Assembly (NCBI RefSeq): GCF_900167975.1
Contig: NZ_FUZU01000001.1
Span: 253,001 to 317,000, forward strand
Source: Ohtaekwangia koreensis
Lineage (GTDB): Bacteria > Bacteroidota > Bacteroidia > Cytophagales > Cyclobacteriaceae
DNA length: 64,000 nt
Reading direction: 5' to 3'
The notes under the pieces are model-generated. The model ran no database searches. It was not told the origin of the DNA and saw nothing but the letters and a program-made list of their open reading frames with translations. A program made the translations under genes and the position numbers. Shown here piece by piece: positions 31,484-41,468 of the stretch. Positions within the stretch are counted from its first letter, which is position 1. Each line of letters begins with the position of its first letter.

Positions 31484-34400
31484 ATGCCGCTGCCTTTCTG
31501 TTGTTTGAAATTTATTCAAACATATTTGTTTATTGGTTTGATGTTGACATCGTTAGCTGTTCATGCACAGTCAACATGCTATGAAACTGTTACACTTCCC
31601 AGTGATGGAAAATTTGGGGGAGGAGATGTGCCCGGTTCAAAGCTGATTGGTACTACATACGGAGCGGGAGAAGGCCCGGGTATATATATAGTGGCGGACG
31701 GTGGTTATCGCTTATATCTCAATGGTGAATTGCTGACATATGATAATGCAGCAGGCCGTGTTCGATTTATACCCATGACATTTCTTCCAGGTAAAAATGC
31801 AATTTCCATTGTAGGTGTAAATGGCCATGGCGCTCCCGGAGTACTAATGCATTTGGATGAACTAGAGAAACCTTATGTTACAGGTGCTGGCTGGAAAGCA
31901 CTTAATAACCCACCTGATGATAGTTGGAAGAAAGAGTCGTACAATGATAGTGCATGGCCGGCAGCAACTATAGCTGCCAATGGAACTCTAACATCGTTGC
32001 CCAGTGGTGGATCGCTTTCTTCACCAACGTTCCCTTCAAATTCACTGGCAAAATGGATATGGTCTGGTAGCAAAAGCGATAAGAATGTTGTACTCCGCTA
32101 TACCTTTAATATTAAGGCAGTCGGGTTCGGTGCACTGACCACGGGTGGTAAGCGAAGCAATATAGTTATCGTTAAAGATGAAACCGATTTACTGAACCTT
32201 CTCAGTGATACTACCAGCAGGATTATTTTGATTCCTGAAGGGGTATTTGACTTCCGTAATTATCGAATTGAACCCAACTCGAAAGTATGCGAGACGCCTT
32301 GCCAAAAGTTTGGTACTGCATGCGGTACTACACCTGCGACCCCCGGACTTACCTATAAACGAAATATTACACCGACAACCAGCTGTGAAGGTAAATATAT
32401 AACGATCAAATCGTGGGATCGTCTGATCGGGGTTACGAGAAACAAATCCATTATAGGTATGGGGCGTGGCGCTTCACTCCGTGGTGCTTCTTTCTACAGC
32501 AACCAAAATGGCAATGTGAAAAATATCATCTTTCGAAACCTGAAGGTTTGGGATGTGAACCCACATATCATTGAAGCAGGTGGTGGTATAGAATTGATTA
32601 ATGTAGAGAAGCTTTGGGTAGACCATTGCTCGTTTAAATGGATCAGTGACGGTAATGATGTAAACCAGGCAAAAGAGGTAACATTCTCATGGGATCACTG
32701 GGATGGATACAATGAATTTCAGTGTAACGGTCGTGATTTTTACGCGGCCCTGGTTCAGGATTCAGATGTTACCTATGACCATATGTACTGGGATGGTGGA
32801 AGCGGTCGAAATCCAAAAGCATATAAAAACACACGTGTACATGTACTCAATAATTATCACAAGGATAATATTTATGCTGCTGTCTCGTCATTTAATGGAA
32901 CTGCCGAAGTACGCGTTGAAGGTAATTATTTTGAAAAGGTGTGTTTCGTGACGTATAAAACTGAAGAGACCTCACGTATTTACTGCAACAAGAATAAATA
33001 TGTAAATACAGCTGGATTCCTTCTTCATCAGACTGCAGTGAAGACCGAACCTACTGATGTAGTTTTCACGCCACCATATAAATATACTATAGATTTAGCG
33101 GATAGCATACCTACACTTGTAATGGCGCGAGCAGGCGCCGGTGGTCCATGGGGAACTATGCCTCGTTATACCGATACTGCCGGACGGTACAACACTGCAC
33201 CAGACGTTACTATATCAGCCCCTTCCTTAACAGAAGTGGTTGTAACCGCTACGGATGGTAACGGTATCGGCAAAGTTGAACTCTATAGTGGTATAACAAA
33301 AATAGGTGAAGTTCAGAATGCTCCTTACAAATTGAACGTGGGTGCTGATACCTGTACACGTTCCATAGTAGCAAAGGTGTATGATACTAAAGGTCTTGCG
33401 ACAATGTCTTTGCCTGTTACACTGTGCAGGTCGCTGATCATTCACAAGTATAAAGTAAATAAGGGGCCGTGGGTAACAGGAGCCAGTGCGACTGTGCATG
33501 AAGGTGATACTATTAAATTTAGCCCAAGGCCATCAACTGTATTATCCGCATGGTCATGGAAAGGACCCGGGAATTATAGTGCTTCAACACGCGAGATACA
33601 GCTAGCCAAGGTGTCGTCAGCGCAGGCAGGCGTTTATACTGTAACATTATCAGATGGCGCTGGATGTTCTTCAAGCGAGAACTTTACACTGACGGTAACA
33701 AGCCCTGTTAAATATACTCTTGCTACTACCGCTACGCCATCTGCTGGCGGTACCGTGAGTGGGGCCGGAAGTTATAACTCAGGTGATGTTGTCACAGTTA
33801 AAGCTACACCGACAGCCGGATATACTTTTACAGGTTGGAGCGGCGATGCTACCGGAACTTCTTCTTCGATATCAGTAACGATGAATGGAAACAAAACCGT
33901 TACGGCCAACTTTCAGTTAATAAAATATACCCTTACAGCAACGGCTACGCCATCTGCGGGTGGCACAGTGAGTGGAGCGGGAAGTTATAACTCAGGGGAT
34001 ATTGTTACAGTTAAGGCCACAGCAGCACCAGGATATAGCTTTATCGGTTGGAGTGGTGATGCTACCGGAACTTCTTCTTCGATTACAATAACGATAGATG
34101 GTAATAAAACTGTTACGGCAAATTTCCAATTAATAAAATATACCCTTACAGTAACGGCTACACCATCAGCGGGCGGTACAGTGAGTGGAGCGGGAAGTTA
34201 CAATTCAGGCGATATTGTTACAGTTAAGGCCACACCAGCAGCTGGATATACTTTTACGGGTTGGAGTGGCGATGCAACTGGAACTTCTTCTTCGATTACA
34301 ATAACGATAGATGGTAATAAAACTGTTACGGCGAATTTCCAGTTAATCAAATATACTCTTACCACTACAGCTACGCCATCAGCCGGAGGTACGGTGATTG

Positions 34401-36397
34401 GAGCGGGAAGCTATAATTCAGGAGACGTTGTTACAGTAAAGGCGACACCGGCCGCAGGGTATATCTTTACCGGTTGGAGTGGTGATGCCGCCGGAAGTTC
34501 GCCTTCTGTCGTAATAACGATGAATGGTAATAAGTCGATAGTTGCTAATTTTCAGGTGAAGGCCCCAGATAAATATACTCTTACTACCATTGGCTCGCCC
34601 GCTGCTGGCGGGACATTGAGTGGTGGTGGAAGTTATAACTCGGGTGATGTCGTCACAGTTACGGCTACACCAGCAACTGGATATACTTTTACAGGTTGGA
34701 GTGGCGATGCAACTGGAACTTCTTCTACAGTTGCAATAACGATGAGTAGTAATAAAACGGTTACGGCAAATTTCCAGTTAATCAAATATACTCTTACCAC
34801 TACAGCTACGCCATCAGCCGCAGGTACGGTGATTGGAGCGGGAAGCTATAATTCAGGAGACGTTGTTACAGTTAAGGCGACACCGGCCGCAGGGTATATC
34901 TTTACCGGTTGGAGTGGTGATGCCGCCGGAAGTTCGCCTTCTGTCGCAATAACGATGAATGGTAATAAGTCGATAGTTGCTAATTTTCAGGTGAAGGCCC
35001 CAGATAAATATACTCTTACTACTACCACTACACCATCTGCGGGCGGCACAGTGATTGGAGCGGGAAGTTATAATTCAGGCGATGTTGTCACGATTAAGGC
35101 CACACCAGCAGCCGGATATACCTTTACCGGTTGGAGTGGTGATGCGACCGGAACCTCGCCTTCTGTGGCAATAACGATGAACGGTAATAAGTCGGTCGTT
35201 GCTAACTTTCAGGTGAAGGCCCCGGATAAATATACCCTTACTACCATTGGCTCGCCCGCTGCTGGCGGGACATTGAGCGGTGGAGGAAGTTATAATTCAG
35301 GCGATGTTGTTACGGTTAAGGCCACACCAGCAGCCGGATATACCTTTACGGGTTGGAGTGGCGATGCTACCGGAACTTCTTCTTCGATTACAATAACGAT
35401 GAATGGTAACAAAACCGTTACTGCAAATTTCCAATTAAAATCTCCGGATAGATATACTCTTACTATTACCGCCTCGCCCGCTGCTGGTGGAGCAGTGAGC
35501 GGATCCGGAAGCTATAATGCAGGCGATGTCGTTACGGTTAAGGCGATCCCTGAAGCAGGCTACACTTTCACTGGCTGGAGCGGTGATGCCTCAGGTATAT
35601 CCCCCTCTATAACAATAACGATGGATGGTAATAAAATCATTACTGCAAATTTCCAATTAAGAGCCCCGGATAAATATACCCTCACTACCACCGCTTTTCC
35701 TATTGAAGGTGGAGCAGTGAGCGGAGCGGGAAGTTATTATAATGCAGGTGATGTCGTTACGGTTAAGGCGATCCCTGAAGCAGGCTACACTTTCACTGGC
35801 TGGAGCGGTGATGCCTCAGGTATATCCCCCTCTATAACAATAACGATGGATGGTAATAAAATCATTACTGCAAATTTCCAATTAAAAGCCCCGGATAAAT
35901 ATACCCTCACTACCACCGCTTTTCCTATTGAAGGTGGTTCAGTAAGCGGAGCTGGAAGCTATGACGCAGGAACAGTCGTAACGTTAATGGTTACACCGAC
36001 AACGGGGTATATCTTTACGGGTTGGAGCGGAGATGTAGTGGACACTTCTCCTGCCGTAACCATAACCATGAACAGCGATAAATCTGTCACGGCTAATTTC
36101 GAGGAGCAAAGCAAAGAGAGTGTTACTGTGAAACCACCGAAATTGTTTTCACCCGATAATCGTGGTGATGCAAGTACAGAAACCTGGCAAATTGAAAATG
36201 CCTACCTGCTGGACGGAGCTGAGATTGTGGTCTACAACCGACAAGGTCAGAAGGTATATTCTTCCATCGGATATAGTTCTCCATGGGATGGAACGTCTGC
36301 GGGAAACCCTCTGCCAGATGGTGCATACTTTTATATCATTGTATATTCGGATCATAAAAAACAAACCGGTAGTGTTACTATCGCGAGGTTGAATTAA
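31484..36397 (+). CDS. Giant secreted PL1 pectate lyase with InlB-type repeats and type IX sorting domain
   Basis: 1637 residues from the ATG with AGGA six bases ahead; an ATG 30 bases upstream would lengthen the signal MPLPFCCLKFIQTYLFIGLM. Order: a jelly-roll-like domain (about 30-200, GGYRLYLNGELLTYDN, SYNDSAWPAATI); a PL1 pectate lyase parallel beta-helix (IIGMGRGASLRGASFY, VKNIIFRNLKVWDVNP, LWVDHCSFKWISDGND, with the WVDH Ca-site region); two Ig-like modules; eleven 71-75 residue repeats (33710-36103); and a gliding-motility-associated C-terminal domain (KLFSPDNRGDASTETWQIEN) that marks type IX export. It cleaves pectate at the cell surface. The repeats resemble bacterial InlB B-repeats. 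Confidence 0.9.
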   Translation: MPLPFCCLKFIQTYLFIGLMLTSLAVHAQSTCYETVTLPSDGKFGGGDVPGSKLIGTTYGAGEGPGIYIVADGGYRLYLNGELLTYDNAAGRVRFIPMTFLPGKNAISIVGVNGHGAPGVLMHLDELEKPYVTGAGWKALNNPPDDSWKKESYNDSAWPAATIAANGTLTSLPSGGSLSSPTFPSNSLAKWIWSGSKSDKNVVLRYTFNIKAVGFGALTTGGKRSNIVIVKDETDLLNLLSDTTSRIILIPEGVFDFRNYRIEPNSKVCETPCQKFGTACGTTPATPGLTYKRNITPTTSCEGKYITIKSWDRLIGVTRNKSIIGMGRGASLRGASFYSNQNGNVKNIIFRNLKVWDVNPHIIEAGGGIELINVEKLWVDHCSFKWISDGNDVNQAKEVTFSWDHWDGYNEFQCNGRDFYAALVQDSDVTYDHMYWDGGSGRNPKAYKNTRVHVLNNYHKDNIYAAVSSFNGTAEVRVEGNYFEKVCFVTYKTEETSRIYCNKNKYVNTAGFLLHQTAVKTEPTDVVFTPPYKYTIDLADSIPTLVMARAGAGGPWGTMPRYTDTAGRYNTAPDVTISAPSLTEVVVTATDGNGIGKVELYSGITKIGEVQNAPYKLNVGADTCTRSIVAKVYDTKGLATMSLPVTLCRSLIIHKYKVNKGPWVTGASATVHEGDTIKFSPRPSTVLSAWSWKGPGNYSASTREIQLAKVSSAQAGVYTVTLSDGAGCSSSENFTLTVTSPVKYTLATTATPSAGGTVSGAGSYNSGDVVTVKATPTAGYTFTGWSGDATGTSSSISVTMNGNKTVTANFQLIKYTLTATATPSAGGTVSGAGSYNSGDIVTVKATAAPGYSFIGWSGDATGTSSSITITIDGNKTVTANFQLIKYTLTVTATPSAGGTVSGAGSYNSGDIVTVKATPAAGYTFTGWSGDATGTSSSITITIDGNKTVTANFQLIKYTLTTTATPSAGGTVIGAGSYNSGDVVTVKATPAAGYIFTGWSGDAAGSSPSVVITMNGNKSIVANFQVKAPDKYTLTTIGSPAAGGTLSGGGSYNSGDVVTVTATPATGYTFTGWSGDATGTSSTVAITMSSNKTVTANFQLIKYTLTTTATPSAAGTVIGAGSYNSGDVVTVKATPAAGYIFTGWSGDAAGSSPSVAITMNGNKSIVANFQVKAPDKYTLTTTTTPSAGGTVIGAGSYNSGDVVTIKATPAAGYTFTGWSGDATGTSPSVAITMNGNKSVVANFQVKAPDKYTLTTIGSPAAGGTLSGGGSYNSGDVVTVKATPAAGYTFTGWSGDATGTSSSITITMNGNKTVTANFQLKSPDRYTLTITASPAAGGAVSGSGSYNAGDVVTVKAIPEAGYTFTGWSGDASGISPSITITMDGNKIITANFQLRAPDKYTLTTTAFPIEGGAVSGAGSYYNAGDVVTVKAIPEAGYTFTGWSGDASGISPSITITMDGNKIITANFQLKAPDKYTLTTTAFPIEGGSVSGAGSYDAGTVVTLMVTPTTGYIFTGWSGDVVDTSPAVTITMNSDKSVTANFEEQSKESVTVKPPKLFSPDNRGDASTETWQIENAYLLDGAEIVVYNRQGQKVYSSIGYSSPWDGTSAGNPLPDGAYFYIIVYSDHKKQTGSVTIARLN
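33710..36103 (+). repeat. Eleven in-frame tandem repeats inside the pectate lyase gene
   Basis: Unit starts: 33710, 33923, 34136, 34349, 34571, 34784, 35006, 35228, 35450, 35672, 35897. Unit lengths are 213, 222 or 225 bases (71, 74, 75 residues), each with the pattern KYTLT...GSYNSGDVVTVKA and GYTFTGWSGDA. Units 4 and 6 differ at only about three bases over 222; units 9 and 10 are essentially identical over their last 135 bases. Confidence 0.93.
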
Positions 36398-36423
36398 GAA
36401 TTGATAAATAAAGAATAAGGTAA

Positions 36424-36452
36424 GAAGAGTAAGAACGAGTTTCTTACTCTTC
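36424..36452 (+). terminator. Perfect hairpin after the pectate lyase gene
   Basis: GAAGAGTAAGAA (36424-36435) and TTCTTACTCTTC (36441-36452) around CGAGT. No T run follows, so termination efficiency is uncertain; it is embedded in a run of AAGAATAAG-like words. Confidence 0.55.
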
Positions 36453-36524
36453 GCTCCGTGGAGCTTAACGTTCGCAGCTCAAACCTGTTTTGTATATTAG
36501 CGCCTCAACTACAAACAACGGATC

Positions 36525-37670
36525 ATGAAATTCGGAACGAAAGCAGTACATGCAGGCGTAGAGCCTGATCCATCCACCGGGGCCATCATGACCCCGATCT
36601 ATCAAACATCAACGTATGTGCAGGAGTCACCTGCCAAACATAAGGGATATGCATACGCACGCGGAGCCAATCCTACTCGTAATTCACTGCAAAAAAGTCT
36701 GGCCGCATTAGAGAATGGAAAGCATGCCATCTGCTTTTCATCCGGTATGGGGGCTACCGATGCTGTTATAAAATTATTGAACCCAGGCGATGAGGTGATT
36801 ACCAGCAATGATTTGTACGGTGGTTCCTATCGTATGTTCAAGCGCGTGTTCGAGAAATATGGAATAAAATTTCACTTCATTGATCTCACGAACGCGGCCA
36901 ATATTCAGTCTGTTATCAATGCGAAAACAAAATTGCTGTGGATTGAGACACCTACCAATCCGCTAATGAACATTGTTGACATTGAAGCCTGTGTTGCTAT
37001 CGCGAAGAAGAACAATGCTATAGTAGCAGTTGATAATACATTTGCTTCACCGTATCTGCAGAATCCATTGGAACTCGGTGCAGATATAGTAATGCATTCG
37101 GTTACCAAGTATTTAGGTGGACACTCGGATGTAGTAATGGGAGCTTTGATCGTGAACGATGAAAAGTTATATCAGGAGCTGCATTTTCTTATGAACTCGT
37201 GTGGCGCTGTACCCGGCCCGCAGGATTCTTTCCTGGTGTTGCGTGGTATAAAAACATTGCACCTTCGTATGGAACGCCATTGTATCAACGGTAAAAAGAT
37301 AGCCGAGTATCTCAAGAACCATCCGAAGATTGGTAAAGTATACTGGCCAGGTTTTACGGATCATCCGAATCATGCTATTGCCAAAAAACAGATGAAGGAT
37401 TTTGGTGGTATGCTTTCGTTTACCTTGAAAGATGATAGCATGGATAAAGCGACTAAACTGATGGAGAGTGTTGAGCTCTTTGCACTGGCAGAATCACTGG
37501 GCGGTGTAGAGTCGCTCATCAATCACCCTGCATCGATGACGCATGCGAGTATACCTAAAGAGGAGCGCTTGAAGAGCGGCCTCGTAGATTCCCTCATCCG
37601 CCTTAGCATTGGTGTAGAAGATGCTGAAGATCTGCTGGCCGACTTGGAGCAGGCCTTGAGTAAAGTATAA
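36525..37670 (+). CDS. Cystathionine gamma-synthase/lyase family PLP enzyme
   Basis: 381 residues, trans-sulfuration (Cys/Met metabolism) family. Key parts: YQTSTYVQESPAKHKGYAYA, SSGMGATDAVIKLLNPGDEV, the PLP-phosphate neighbour DNTFASPYLQNPLELGADIV and Schiff-base Lys in MHSVTKYLGGHSDVV, then SLGGVESLINHPASMTHASI near the end. Members are cystathionine gamma-synthase (MetB), gamma-lyase or beta-lyase; the conserved end LSIGVEDAEDLLADLEQAL does not settle which. Single-gene unit with its own terminator. Confidence 0.93.
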   Translation: MKFGTKAVHAGVEPDPSTGAIMTPIYQTSTYVQESPAKHKGYAYARGANPTRNSLQKSLAALENGKHAICFSSGMGATDAVIKLLNPGDEVITSNDLYGGSYRMFKRVFEKYGIKFHFIDLTNAANIQSVINAKTKLLWIETPTNPLMNIVDIEACVAIAKKNNAIVAVDNTFASPYLQNPLELGADIVMHSVTKYLGGHSDVVMGALIVNDEKLYQELHFLMNSCGAVPGPQDSFLVLRGIKTLHLRMERHCINGKKIAEYLKNHPKIGKVYWPGFTDHPNHAIAKKQMKDFGGMLSFTLKDDSMDKATKLMESVELFALAESLGGVESLINHPASMTHASIPKEERLKSGLVDSLIRLSIGVEDAEDLLADLEQALSKV

Positions 37671-37707
37671 CAGGATACAATATTAATGGGATAGTATAAT
37701 ATAATAA

Positions 37708-37738
37708 CAAAGGGCCCATGTGAGCCCTTTGTTGTTTA
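37708..37738 (+). terminator. Terminator after the PLP enzyme gene
   Basis: CAAAGGGC (37708-37715) and GCCCTTTG (37724-37731) around CCATGTGA, then TTGTTTA. Confidence 0.75.
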
Positions 37739-37777
37739 TAGTCAAGCTGCTATAGTATACAATATACTATTCGCTTT

Positions 37778-38101
37778 TTAGCGTGCACATCGTCTTGCCT
37801 GCGCGTCATGTTTATTTTTGCGTAAGGAGCGACTAGCCTGGTTTTGTTCATGGTGAATGCGGGCATGTTCACGTTTTGTTACTTTCCCATCCGCTTTAGC
37901 CCTGCGTTCTATATGTCTGATGTGTCGTTGATCCTGCACGGCATGTACAGTTTCTTTGCGTGTGAGCTCGCCACTGGCAACACCTTCTTTGATTCGGTTA
38001 CGCTGATTTCTCTGCCGCTCATTGATACCGGGTGCTGAAGTTTGTGCCTCTGCTATACCGGCAAAGGCGATTAACAAGAGTACGAAGATTACCTGTTTCA
38101 T
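37778..38101 (-). CDS. Small basic exported protein
   Basis: 107 residues. Signal peptide MKQVIFVLLLIAFAGIAEAQ, then a highly basic helical stretch rich in Arg, His, Glu and Gln (GINERQRNQRNRIKEGVASG, ELTRKETVHAVQDQRHIRHI, DGKVTKREHARIHHEQNQAS). The sequence shows two related ~30-residue halves: RIKEGVASGELTRKE resembles RAKADGKVTKREH. Similar small periplasmic proteins are common in Bacteroidota and have no known role. It ends with a Cys three residues from the C-terminus. Convergent with the PLP enzyme gene. Confidence 0.7.
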   Translation of the reverse strand: MKQVIFVLLLIAFAGIAEAQTSAPGINERQRNQRNRIKEGVASGELTRKETVHAVQDQRHIRHIERRAKADGKVTKREHARIHHEQNQASRSLRKNKHDAQARRCAR

Positions 38102-38177
38102 ATCGTTTGTTTTTTAATCTGATGCTTGGACATTCCTCGGAAGAGAAGGTTTAATCCGGTCCGAAAAAATTATAGGG

Positions 38178-38208
38178 TTGTCATTTACACGAGAGCCTCT
38201 TATCTTGA
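38178..38208 (+). promoter_or_regulatory. Bacteroidota-type promoter
   Basis: TTG (38178-38180), exactly 20 bases, TATCTTGA (38201-38208), 30 bases before a GTG start codon. Confidence 0.35.
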
Positions 38209-38238
38209 GCCTTAATTTATACTTAAGGTTGTAAGCGC

Positions 38239-40908
38239 GTGAAGAGACTTCCTCTGTTAATTACCATCGGAATAGTACTTGTAACGGTCGGGGGCTATTT
38301 TCTCTACGAACGGGTACTCGTAACCAAGAACACTTCTCCCTGGGAGCTAGTCCCTGAGTCTACCATTTTTGTATACGAGGCCAACGACTGCCAGCCCTGC
38401 GTACAGGAGATGCAGCAAACATCGCTCTGGTCTGTTTTCAGAAAGGCTGCATTTTATCAGAAGCCATCAGCCGATTCGCTGAAGATGCTCTTCGATTTTA
38501 TTGAAGCTCAACCTCGTGGACTGCTGGTATCGACACATCAAACACGTAAAGATGATTTTGACTTCGTCTTTTATATTCCGCTATATCAATCCAAGATCAA
38601 AAACCTGTTGCTCGAACAATGGAGTAAATTAAAAACTGCTGAGCGTGAATTTAACGGAGTCAAGATTAACGAACTGAATTCTAAGGGACAGATGTTTTCG
38701 TGGGCGGAGGTTGATGATATATGGGTCGGAAGCTTTACTCCTTTTCTGCTGGAAGATGTGATCCGTACCTATACCGGTGATGGATCTACGTTCAAGAAAC
38801 AAATCTCATCGGTATACCAGATGCCGCATGTAAAGGAAGATGCCGGCAATCTATATGTTAATATTAAAAACTTTGGCAACTGGGTTGGCTCCTTCGCCAA
38901 TGCTCCAATGGATTTTGTGCAGCAGGTAGGTCACTCTGCACTTCTCGATATTAAAGCGGATGGACAAACGCTTACGTTCAATGGTTTTAGCATGGACAGT
39001 GCAAGCCAGGGATATATACTTTCTGTGTTTAATAACCAGGTGCCGGTTCCTTTTAACATGAAGAACCTGATATCATCGCGTTCGGTAATGGTAACGAGTT
39101 ATGGAATCAGCGATGGGCCTAAGTTAGGAGAGTCTCTTAAAACATACGCTGCCAAAAAGAAATCATCGCTTCAGGATTCTATTGCCCGGCTGGAAACTAC
39201 GGCAGGAGTGCAATTCAAAAATCTATACCAAAGCCTGGGCAAAGAAGTAACGGTATGTTATCTGGAAGGAAGGGAAAATAATCTTTCTAAGATTGTATTG
39301 ATCGAGACCACCAAACCAGAAGACTGGATTAACACGCTAAACACCGTTGCACAGAAAACGAGTCTCGATACCGTCTTTTTTGAACGCTTCTCTGACTACG
39401 AACTTCGTGAAATACCATTGCGCTCATTTCCTGAAAAATTATTCTGGCCACTACTCTCGGGTTTCTCTTCAAGCTATTATACATCGTTGGGCAACACTAT
39501 TATTATAGGTGAAGATGTAGATGAGCTGAAGAGTTTTCTGGATGATATAGATAAGGAAGAGACGTGGGGTAAATCTGTGGCGCAGAATCAGTTTCTTGAA
39601 ACAACGCTACTCGAAGCAAACCTGAGTGTATATATCAATACGCCACTGGCGTGGAACATGATGGCGGGGGCGTTGTATCCCAAATGGCAACAGTTCATTG
39701 AAGAGAACCAAAGTTCTTTACAGGCAATAGAAATGGGTGCAATCCAAATGAGTCACCTTAATAATAGTTACTATACCAACATCACGTGGTCTGCATCCGG
39801 AGAAACAAAGCGTGGTACAATAGCGAAAGAAGAAAAGCGTGATAAGCTCATCACCAACTTCAGTCAGGGTATATATAAATTTTTCGTGATCCGAAATCAC
39901 TTTACAAAACAGGAAGATGTACTGGTGCAGGATTCAACCCGTGCAATCAGTCTGGTATCGGCCGATGGCAAAGTTCAATGGAAGGTGGAGCTCGATAATT
40001 TTATTACAGGCGATGTAGCACAGATCGATTACCTCAAAAACGGAAAGCTCCAGTTCTTCTTTGCTACTGCGGGGCAGCTGCACGTGATCGACCGGTTAGG
40101 AAATTACGTGAAGCCTTATCCGATTACCATTGAAGAGAAGGACATTGAATATACCAGCGTGGTAGATTATGATCACAGCAAGAACTATCGCTTCCTGGTA
40201 GCCAGCAAAACAGGTAAGCTCTGGATGTACGATAAAGAAGGTAGCAACCTCGATGGTTGGAAACCGAAGGCAACAGACGGAAGTTTATTTACACCCGCAC
40301 AGCATCATCGCCTTCGAGGCAAAGACTATATCATTGCCATTCGTAAAGATGGTATTGTTAATCTGATGAATCGCAGGGGAGAGACGTTGAAGAACTTTCC
40401 GCTGAATCTCGATGCCCGCCCCGTAGGAAGTTATGCAGTAGAAGCCGGTAATGATGCTGCATCAACAAGTTTTATAATTGTATCGCGTGATGGTTTCAGA
40501 ATCAAATTTAATCTGGATGGAAAGATTATCAGTCGCGAGTCTCTTATTAAAACTGTACCGGAAGCCCGCTTTAGTTTAGTGCGCGAAGAGAATGAAAAAT
40601 CATATCTCGTGATCCGCCAGGAACCCCGGCAGTTGACCGTGATGAACCAGGAGTTGAAGGAAATATTCGCCAGCGATTTCGTAGGCAACAATCCGGCAGA
40701 AGTTCGTTACTATGACTTTGGAAATGGTAAAGTATATATCAGCATCACGGATCGAAGTCAGGACCTGTCGTTTATTTATGACGGACAGGGCAAGTTGATT
40801 ACGACACTCCCATTGGAAAGCAATGCGCTGATCGTGCGCCGTACTAATCAGGGTAGTCTGAAAGCCTATAGCGGCCTGGGCCGCTCGCTTACATTGCAGC
40901 CATTGTAA
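38239..40908 (+). CDS. Large membrane-anchored protein of unknown function
   Basis: 889 residues with a GTG start; one N-terminal membrane helix (LLITIGIVLVTVGGYFLYE) and a large exported part. The first half (about 40-530) has the layout of the DUF3352-type proteins (LVPESTIFVYEANDCQPCVQ, VYINTPLAWNMMAGALYPKW). The second half (about 560-889) is made of repeated strands like PQQ/WD propeller blades (AISLVSADGKVQWKVELDNF, KLWMYDKEGSNLDGW, GIVNLMNRRGETLKNFPLNL). Conserved across Cytophagales as far as I recall, without known function. Likely monocistronic. Confidence 0.65.
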   Translation: MKRLPLLITIGIVLVTVGGYFLYERVLVTKNTSPWELVPESTIFVYEANDCQPCVQEMQQTSLWSVFRKAAFYQKPSADSLKMLFDFIEAQPRGLLVSTHQTRKDDFDFVFYIPLYQSKIKNLLLEQWSKLKTAEREFNGVKINELNSKGQMFSWAEVDDIWVGSFTPFLLEDVIRTYTGDGSTFKKQISSVYQMPHVKEDAGNLYVNIKNFGNWVGSFANAPMDFVQQVGHSALLDIKADGQTLTFNGFSMDSASQGYILSVFNNQVPVPFNMKNLISSRSVMVTSYGISDGPKLGESLKTYAAKKKSSLQDSIARLETTAGVQFKNLYQSLGKEVTVCYLEGRENNLSKIVLIETTKPEDWINTLNTVAQKTSLDTVFFERFSDYELREIPLRSFPEKLFWPLLSGFSSSYYTSLGNTIIIGEDVDELKSFLDDIDKEETWGKSVAQNQFLETTLLEANLSVYINTPLAWNMMAGALYPKWQQFIEENQSSLQAIEMGAIQMSHLNNSYYTNITWSASGETKRGTIAKEEKRDKLITNFSQGIYKFFVIRNHFTKQEDVLVQDSTRAISLVSADGKVQWKVELDNFITGDVAQIDYLKNGKLQFFFATAGQLHVIDRLGNYVKPYPITIEEKDIEYTSVVDYDHSKNYRFLVASKTGKLWMYDKEGSNLDGWKPKATDGSLFTPAQHHRLRGKDYIIAIRKDGIVNLMNRRGETLKNFPLNLDARPVGSYAVEAGNDAASTSFIIVSRDGFRIKFNLDGKIISRESLIKTVPEARFSLVREENEKSYLVIRQEPRQLTVMNQELKEIFASDFVGNNPAEVRYYDFGNGKVYISITDRSQDLSFIYDGQGKLITTLPLESNALIVRRTNQGSLKAYSGLGRSLTLQPL

Positions 40909-40996
40909 ACGCGCTGCTTGATTTTCTTTAAGTAAAGAGAATGATGGAGAAGACTTTACTGATTTGTTCGTATCTTAATAAAGTTTAATCCTTGCC

Positions 40997-41398
40997 ATGG
41001 AAGAGCGGAACGAGATTGTTGTCTTTCAGCAGTTCGATAATACTATACATGCTAATATCATTAAGACGAAGTTGGACGCCTATGGCATTCCTTGTTTTTT
41101 AACGGAAGAGAATCTGGCGAATCTATACCCTGGCCAACAGCATGCGTTCTTCCAGGTTCGGCTTCATTTATTTGAAAGTGACGTGTCGCAGGCCCGCCAT
41201 ATTTTGAGTGAGGCAAACCTCATCATTGAAGATGACTCAGCGCCCGCCTGTCCGCAATGTCAATCAAAAAAGATAGAACGCGATTTTCCACGCAAGCTTA
41301 GCGAACAATTTTTGGCTGGTCTTAATATACTCTTCTTCGGAATTTTCTTTCCAAAGCGAAAAGTGAACCGCTGTCTGGATTGCGAGCATGAATTTTAA
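40997..41398 (+). CDS. DUF2007-type protein with C-terminal zinc ribbon
   Basis: 133 residues. Residues 5-75 match the DUF2007 (putative signal-transducing) fold: IVVFQQFDNTIHANIIKTKL, GIPCFLTEENLANLYPG, FQVRLHLFESDVSQARHIL. Residues 80-133 contain CPQCQ and CLDCE, four cysteines spaced to bind one zinc, with a hydrophobic stretch between them (FLAGLNILFFGIFFP). The family is small and soluble or membrane-touching, of unknown role. Confidence 0.8.
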   Translation: MEERNEIVVFQQFDNTIHANIIKTKLDAYGIPCFLTEENLANLYPGQQHAFFQVRLHLFESDVSQARHILSEANLIIEDDSAPACPQCQSKKIERDFPRKLSEQFLAGLNILFFGIFFPKRKVNRCLDCEHEF

Positions 41399-41417
41399 AT
41401 TCGTGTAAATGTTACGC

Positions 41418-41448
41418 TTGTAAATCGTTCGTTCCATGAGTACTTTAG
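41418..41448 (+). promoter_or_regulatory. Bacteroidota-type promoter
   Basis: TTG (41418-41420), exactly 20 bases, TACTTTAG (41441-41448), 20 bases before the start of the TIGR00725-type gene. Confidence 0.45.
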
Positions 41449-41468
41449 TGGCAGAATTTCACTGAAAT

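Noticed and set aside
33710-36103. Transposon or mobile repeat inside the pectate lyase gene
   Set aside because: All units are in frame and encode a known surface-protein repeat type; no ends or transposase.
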